NCBI GenBank assembly: GCA_964512985.1
Contig: CAZELI010000030.1
Location: forward strand, 1-25,517
Direction: 5' to 3'
Origin: CAYPGT01 sp964512985
Lineage (GTDB): Bacteria > Cyanobacteriota > Vampirovibrionia > LMEP-6097
Length of the DNA stretch: 25,517 bases
Under the pieces are notes generated by a model that was not told the DNA's origin, did no database searches, and saw only the letters and a list, made by a program, of their open reading frames with translations. Made by a program: the position numbers and the translations under genes. This document shows, piece after piece, positions 22,689-25,517 of the stretch (its first letter is position 1; every line of letters begins with the position of its first letter).

Positions 22689-23630
22689 GTGGCCACCATA
22701 GATCCAATCATCCAATTAGCTAAAGTTTATAGAGGTTCTGAACCAGAGAGCTTTCATTATGGGATTGCAGTCTTGGCTAATCAGGCTGGACTGAAACAAG
22801 CTTGGGGAGATGTAAATTTCTCCTGTTATACCAGATCTATCATTAAACCCATTCAAACCAAAGTTTCCCAAGAATTACTCGGAATGAAATTATCTGGTGT
22901 GGAGCTTGCTATGACTACAGCTTCTCATAACGCAGAACCGCAGCAATTAGCTGAAGTTAAAGCATTGATGACCAAGTTTGCTATTGCAGAATCAGATTTG
23001 CACTGTGGTATTTATTCTTCTCCACATCATAAGTTAGATTCTCCAATAAAACATAACTGCGCTGGAAAACATACGCTAATGATTGCAGCATGTAAAAAAC
23101 AAGGATGGGATATTAAAACTTATTACAGCCCAGAGCACCCTATACAACAAGCAATAATAAAAGAACTTATAAGACTACATGGTAATGATGAGACCACAGA
23201 AGCCTCTAAGAGAGGTTTCCAGACTGCGGTAGATGGCTGCGGCATACCGACTTATTTTTTAAGTCTACAACAAATGGCGAAGGTTTTTGTAAATATGCTT
23301 CATGATCCAGCTTATCAATTAATAATTCAAGCGATGCGAGATTATCCTCTAATTATTGGTGGTGCGAAACAAATTGATTCTTTATTAATGCAACAATCAT
23401 CAAACCTAATTGCTAAGGGTGGTGCAGAAGGTTTAATGATGATAGCTAATTTACAAGAGCAAGAAGTGTTAGTAATTAAAATTATCGATGGCTCCAGTAG
23501 AGCTAAGGCTGTTATTAGTCTTGCCTTTGCAGAAGCTCTAAGCTGGATAGAGAAAGATCTTATATCAGTTGATAATGCTATTTATAATAGTAGAAATGAT
23601 ATTGTTGGGAGTATCCGAGCTTCGATTTAA
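22689..23630 (+). CDS. L-asparaginase II family protein
   Basis: Encodes 313 aa. Belongs to the asparaginase II family (Rhizobium etli AnsA type), which is unrelated to E. coli AnsA/AnsB and hydrolyses asparagine to aspartate and ammonia. Visible family order: VYRGSEPESFHYGIAV at the start, TRSIIKPIQ near 47, ASHNAEPQQL near 78, NCAGKHTLMIAACK near 122, DGCGIPTYFL near 184, and a Gly-rich KGGAEGL segment near 238. The start is GTG with only a weak AGCAGG site. Divergent from the NTF2-like operon with about 30 bp between starts. Overlaps the 529-aa gene by 4 bp, tail to tail. Confidence 0.9.
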   Translation: MATIDPIIQLAKVYRGSEPESFHYGIAVLANQAGLKQAWGDVNFSCYTRSIIKPIQTKVSQELLGMKLSGVELAMTTASHNAEPQQLAEVKALMTKFAIAESDLHCGIYSSPHHKLDSPIKHNCAGKHTLMIAACKKQGWDIKTYYSPEHPIQQAIIKELIRLHGNDETTEASKRGFQTAVDGCGIPTYFLSLQQMAKVFVNMLHDPAYQLIIQAMRDYPLIIGGAKQIDSLLMQQSSNLIAKGGAEGLMMIANLQEQEVLVIKIIDGSSRAKAVISLAFAEALSWIEKDLISVDNAIYNSRNDIVGSIRASI

Positions 23631-25216
23631 GCTGCTTCTGCAAAGGTTTGCTCTTGTTCCTGTTCATTAACTTCGGATTCTGGCTTGAGTGAATAGGAGA
23701 CTTGATCATCTGCCATTAGCACACGGATTGGTAGAGTGAGATGCGACCATAGATTCTCATGCATGCGTGATTCATCTAGATCTTTATTGGAAGCTTTTTC
23801 CTTTTCTGCAGCTTTTTCAATAGAATGGAATACTAATCTATTGTAAGAGAAGAATAGGTAGAAGAAGTGTCTTAAAGATTTATCAAATTTATCTAGTAAA
23901 GGTTTGATCTTGATGACATCAAGTATCTTACTGAATATCGGTAAGACCTTAATCCTGTTAAGCATTCCCAGTACTCCTACACTGAAGACAGCGAGGTTTC
24001 TTGGATCTTTTATTCCATTAGTTGCTTTCTTGTATTCATTAAGGTTAGCTGGCACCTCTCCCGTTAAATAAACCAAAGCCATAAGCCCATTAGCCCAATC
24101 AGTACATTTATCAGAGAGGGTTGTGAGTCTTTTAACATTGAAGACACTACCTATAAAATTCAGACCAATACCCAAACCGTTAAGTACAGTGCCTAATGAT
24201 CCTGCTGGTAAACCTAGGCACTTGCTGAGAATCTTCATTCTGACGTACCATTGTTGATTTTGCGGTTCTTTGTTAAAAGCTTTAGCTCTAATTGAATCAA
24301 AGTTTTTCAAATAATTATTCCACATTTCACTTCTAAGGTTTTTAATTTTTTGTTTGGTTTCATCCGTAACAATATAATTGAAATTAGTATTGGAACTTAG
24401 ATCATTGGACTTGAATACACTTCTATAAAAAAGACTAATATATTTTTTAACATATTGCTCCCAGTAAAAGCTTACAACTTTTTGGACGTCATTTTGTTTA
24501 TCAGCTAAGACATTGGATTTAACAGTGCCGTCATAAGCTACGACTGCTTTTCCGACTTGTCTAATATTCCAAAAAATATTAGTTAATTTCCCCATTGCGT
24601 TATCAGCAAAATCTACTAAACGCGGTAATAAACCCCTTATAGTGTTTTCACTGTAAGGGAAGAACATTTTAAAAACTCCCACCCATGGTGCAATAAACGC
24701 ATGGAATGTATAAATATTTCTACCAAGCGGGTTTGCAACCATACTTTCAACCATATCTGCAGTCGTATCATCTGGGTTAATCCTACTTAGTCCAGGTTGC
24801 GCATGGATAGAATATTGTGATTGCTGTCTAAGCTTATGTAGTAAGTCATCTACTATATCTAAGGACCTCGTCTTACTAGTATTAGGATCATTAGTATGGG
24901 AAGAACCAGTGAGTGATAATATGGAGCGAAGAACTTGGGCAGCAGTTCCAAGATTGGCAAAACTTAAGTCAAGATTAACGAGTTTGATAATTGGTTGCTT
25001 CTCTATTTCAAGTAGGTTTCTTTGACCCTTGTGGAGATTTATATTCTGACTAGTTTTATTGATGTCCCCTTTTCGTAAATCTTTCTTCTCAATTTCCTCG
25101 AAAATATCTTTTACTGGAGACTCAGTTGGAGTAAGTATAGGTGCGATTAGATCCGCACTACTGTTAAACGCAGCAGCACGGCCAATATCAACTGAATTGT
25201 TCAGTTCCTGGCTAAT
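23627..25216 (-). CDS. 529-aa membrane-associated protein, probable ATT start
   Basis: The frame is open from a TAA near 25229 and has no ATG, GTG or TTG until 24754, i.e. 154 codons of good coding character are skipped by a conventional start. AAGGAG (25226-25221) lies 4 nt before an in-frame ATT at 25216, which I take as the start; CTG 25204 is a weaker alternative. Residues 1-170 are polar; hydrophobic segments follow near 172-186, 332-359 (LGLPAGSLGTVLNGLGIGL), 405-425 and 450-465; the tail is Glu/Gln-rich. No known family recognised. Similar in plan to the proteins at 13949 and 15787. Confidence 0.75.
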   Translation of the reverse strand: MSQELNNSVDIGRAAAFNSSADLIAPILTPTESPVKDIFEEIEKKDLRKGDINKTSQNINLHKGQRNLLEIEKQPIIKLVNLDLSFANLGTAAQVLRSILSLTGSSHTNDPNTSKTRSLDIVDDLLHKLRQQSQYSIHAQPGLSRINPDDTTADMVESMVANPLGRNIYTFHAFIAPWVGVFKMFFPYSENTIRGLLPRLVDFADNAMGKLTNIFWNIRQVGKAVVAYDGTVKSNVLADKQNDVQKVVSFYWEQYVKKYISLFYRSVFKSNDLSSNTNFNYIVTDETKQKIKNLRSEMWNNYLKNFDSIRAKAFNKEPQNQQWYVRMKILSKCLGLPAGSLGTVLNGLGIGLNFIGSVFNVKRLTTLSDKCTDWANGLMALVYLTGEVPANLNEYKKATNGIKDPRNLAVFSVGVLGMLNRIKVLPIFSKILDVIKIKPLLDKFDKSLRHFFYLFFSYNRLVFHSIEKAAEKEKASNKDLDESRMHENLWSHLTLPIRVLMADDQVSYSLKPESEVNEQEQEQTFAEAA

Positions 25217-25267
25217 ATTTCTCCTTATTTCTTATATGTAGATATTAATTACTAATATCGCTATACA

Positions 25268-25273
25268 ATTATA
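25268..25273 (-). promoter_or_regulatory. -10 box of the 529-aa gene
   Basis: Perfect TATAAT on the minus strand, giving a predicted leader of about 45 nt that contains the AAGGAG site before ATT 25216. No clear -35. Confidence 0.45.
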
Positions 25274-25300
25274 GCGTATATATACATACTGAATTGGGCG

Positions 25301-25344
25301 AAAAAGTGTCCAGTTTGCCCCCGGCCCTAACTGGACACTTTTTT
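25301..25344. terminator. 15-bp terminator-like hairpin
   Basis: AAAAAGTGTCCAGTT (25301-25315) pairs perfectly with AACTGGACACTTTTT (25329-25343) around a 13-nt loop, with a further T on the plus strand. It has the form of an intrinsic terminator on either strand. A third copy of the right arm (CTGGACACTTTTTC, 25401-25414) can compete for the same left arm. In the gap between divergent genes there is no obvious upstream gene for it to end. Confidence 0.7.
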
Positions 25345-25352
25345 ATCTTTGG

Positions 25353-25390
25353 AGATTCCGCCGCTGCGCGGTGGTTGCGCTGCGCGGCTG
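25353..25390. repeat. GC-rich hairpin-forming repeat
   Basis: Two near-copies of GCTGCGCGG separated by TGGTTGC, with CCGCCGCTGCGCGGTGG able to fold on itself. Strikingly GC-rich for this genome. It lies between the second and third copies of the GGACACTTTTT arm. Confidence 0.6.
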
Positions 25391-25448
25391 AATAAATAAG
25401 CTGGACACTTTTTCAGCGAATCCTTAACAGTGTATTAATGTTATCCCG

Positions 25449-25457
25449 TGCTAGAAT
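25449..25457 (+). promoter_or_regulatory. Extended -10 (TGCTAGAAT) of rpmI
   Basis: TGC-TAGAAT ends 8 nt before the rpmI ATG. No SD site; the bases before ATG are pyrimidine-rich (TCTCCCCT). Suggests a leaderless ribosomal-protein mRNA from this promoter. Confidence 0.55.
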
Positions 25458-25465
25458 TCTCCCCT

Positions 25466-25517
25466 ATGCCTAAGCAAAAAACTAATAGATCAGCCAAAAA
25501 AAGATATAAACTCAGTG
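25466..25517 (+). CDS. rpmI: Ribosomal protein L35, first 17 residues
   Basis: The last 52 bases encode MPKQKTNRSAKKRYKLS, matching the conserved L35 N-terminus (MPKxKTxRxxxKRFK). The gene runs off the right edge. L35 is a small basic protein of the 50S subunit, and rplT normally follows. In many bacteria infC lies directly upstream; here infC is about 7.7 kb away on the other strand, so the usual infC-rpmI-rplT operon is split and rpmI has its own promoter. Confidence 0.88.
   Translation, partial: MPKQKTNRSAKKRYKLS

Noticed and set aside
25059..25241. 60-codon plus-strand frame at 25059-25241
   Set aside because: It is opposite the upstream part of the 529-aa gene, which has an SD site, ATT start and continuous coding character.

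Overview
The window is AT-rich, densely packed chromosomal DNA from a bacterium with an outer membrane (secreted proteins and a predicted outer-membrane beta-barrel). Recognisable genes are housekeeping: pyk, anmK, trpG/pabA, fusA, panD, infC, pdxA, hpf (long form), hpt, tilS, an asparaginase II, rpmI (start only), tRNA-Ser(UGA, partial) and tRNA-Val(GAC). My best guess is a non-photosynthetic relative of Cyanobacteria (Melainabacteria/Vampirovibrionia type). It rests on the long HPF, frequent absence of Shine-Dalgarno (SD) sites, and a secreted protein at 1952-2548 with an LE..VFG-type segment that I associate with that group. This is an inference from memory; a symbiotic Gram-negative of another phylum is not excluded.

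Layout. 1-265: tRNA-Ser and a short repeat. 266-4087: a plus-strand run of seven unrecognised genes (two tiny membrane proteins, four signal-peptide or signal-anchor proteins, one beta-barrel), mostly overlapping, which looks like one envelope or secretion operon. 4257-10139: minus-strand anmK-pyk, trpG and fusA, separated by palindromic repeats and a double terminator. 10354-16821: accessory region with a 416-aa cytosolic-looking protein, a 747-aa secreted protein, two related membrane-associated proteins, a RelE-type toxin-antitoxin pair and tRNA-Val flanked by fragments of itself. 16808-18779: minus-strand pdxA, infC and panD. 18868-20228: hpf and a third membrane protein. 20220-22658: minus-strand NTF2-like protein, tilS, hpt operon. 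22689-25216: asparaginase II and a 529-aa membrane-associated protein. 25217-25517: hairpin-rich gap and the start of rpmI.

Three patterns run through the window. First, many first-in-operon genes lack an SD site but have a -10 box, often an extended one of the form TGC-TANNAT, 6-14 nt before the start codon, suggesting leaderless or very short-leader mRNAs. Second, two genes (2879 and 25216) appear to start at ATT, each after a good SD site. Third, convergent genes repeatedly overlap at their 3' ends by 4-20 bp. No transposase, integrase, phage gene or CRISPR array was seen. The best candidates for something undescribed are the 266-4087 envelope operon and the family of membrane-associated proteins scattered between housekeeping genes.
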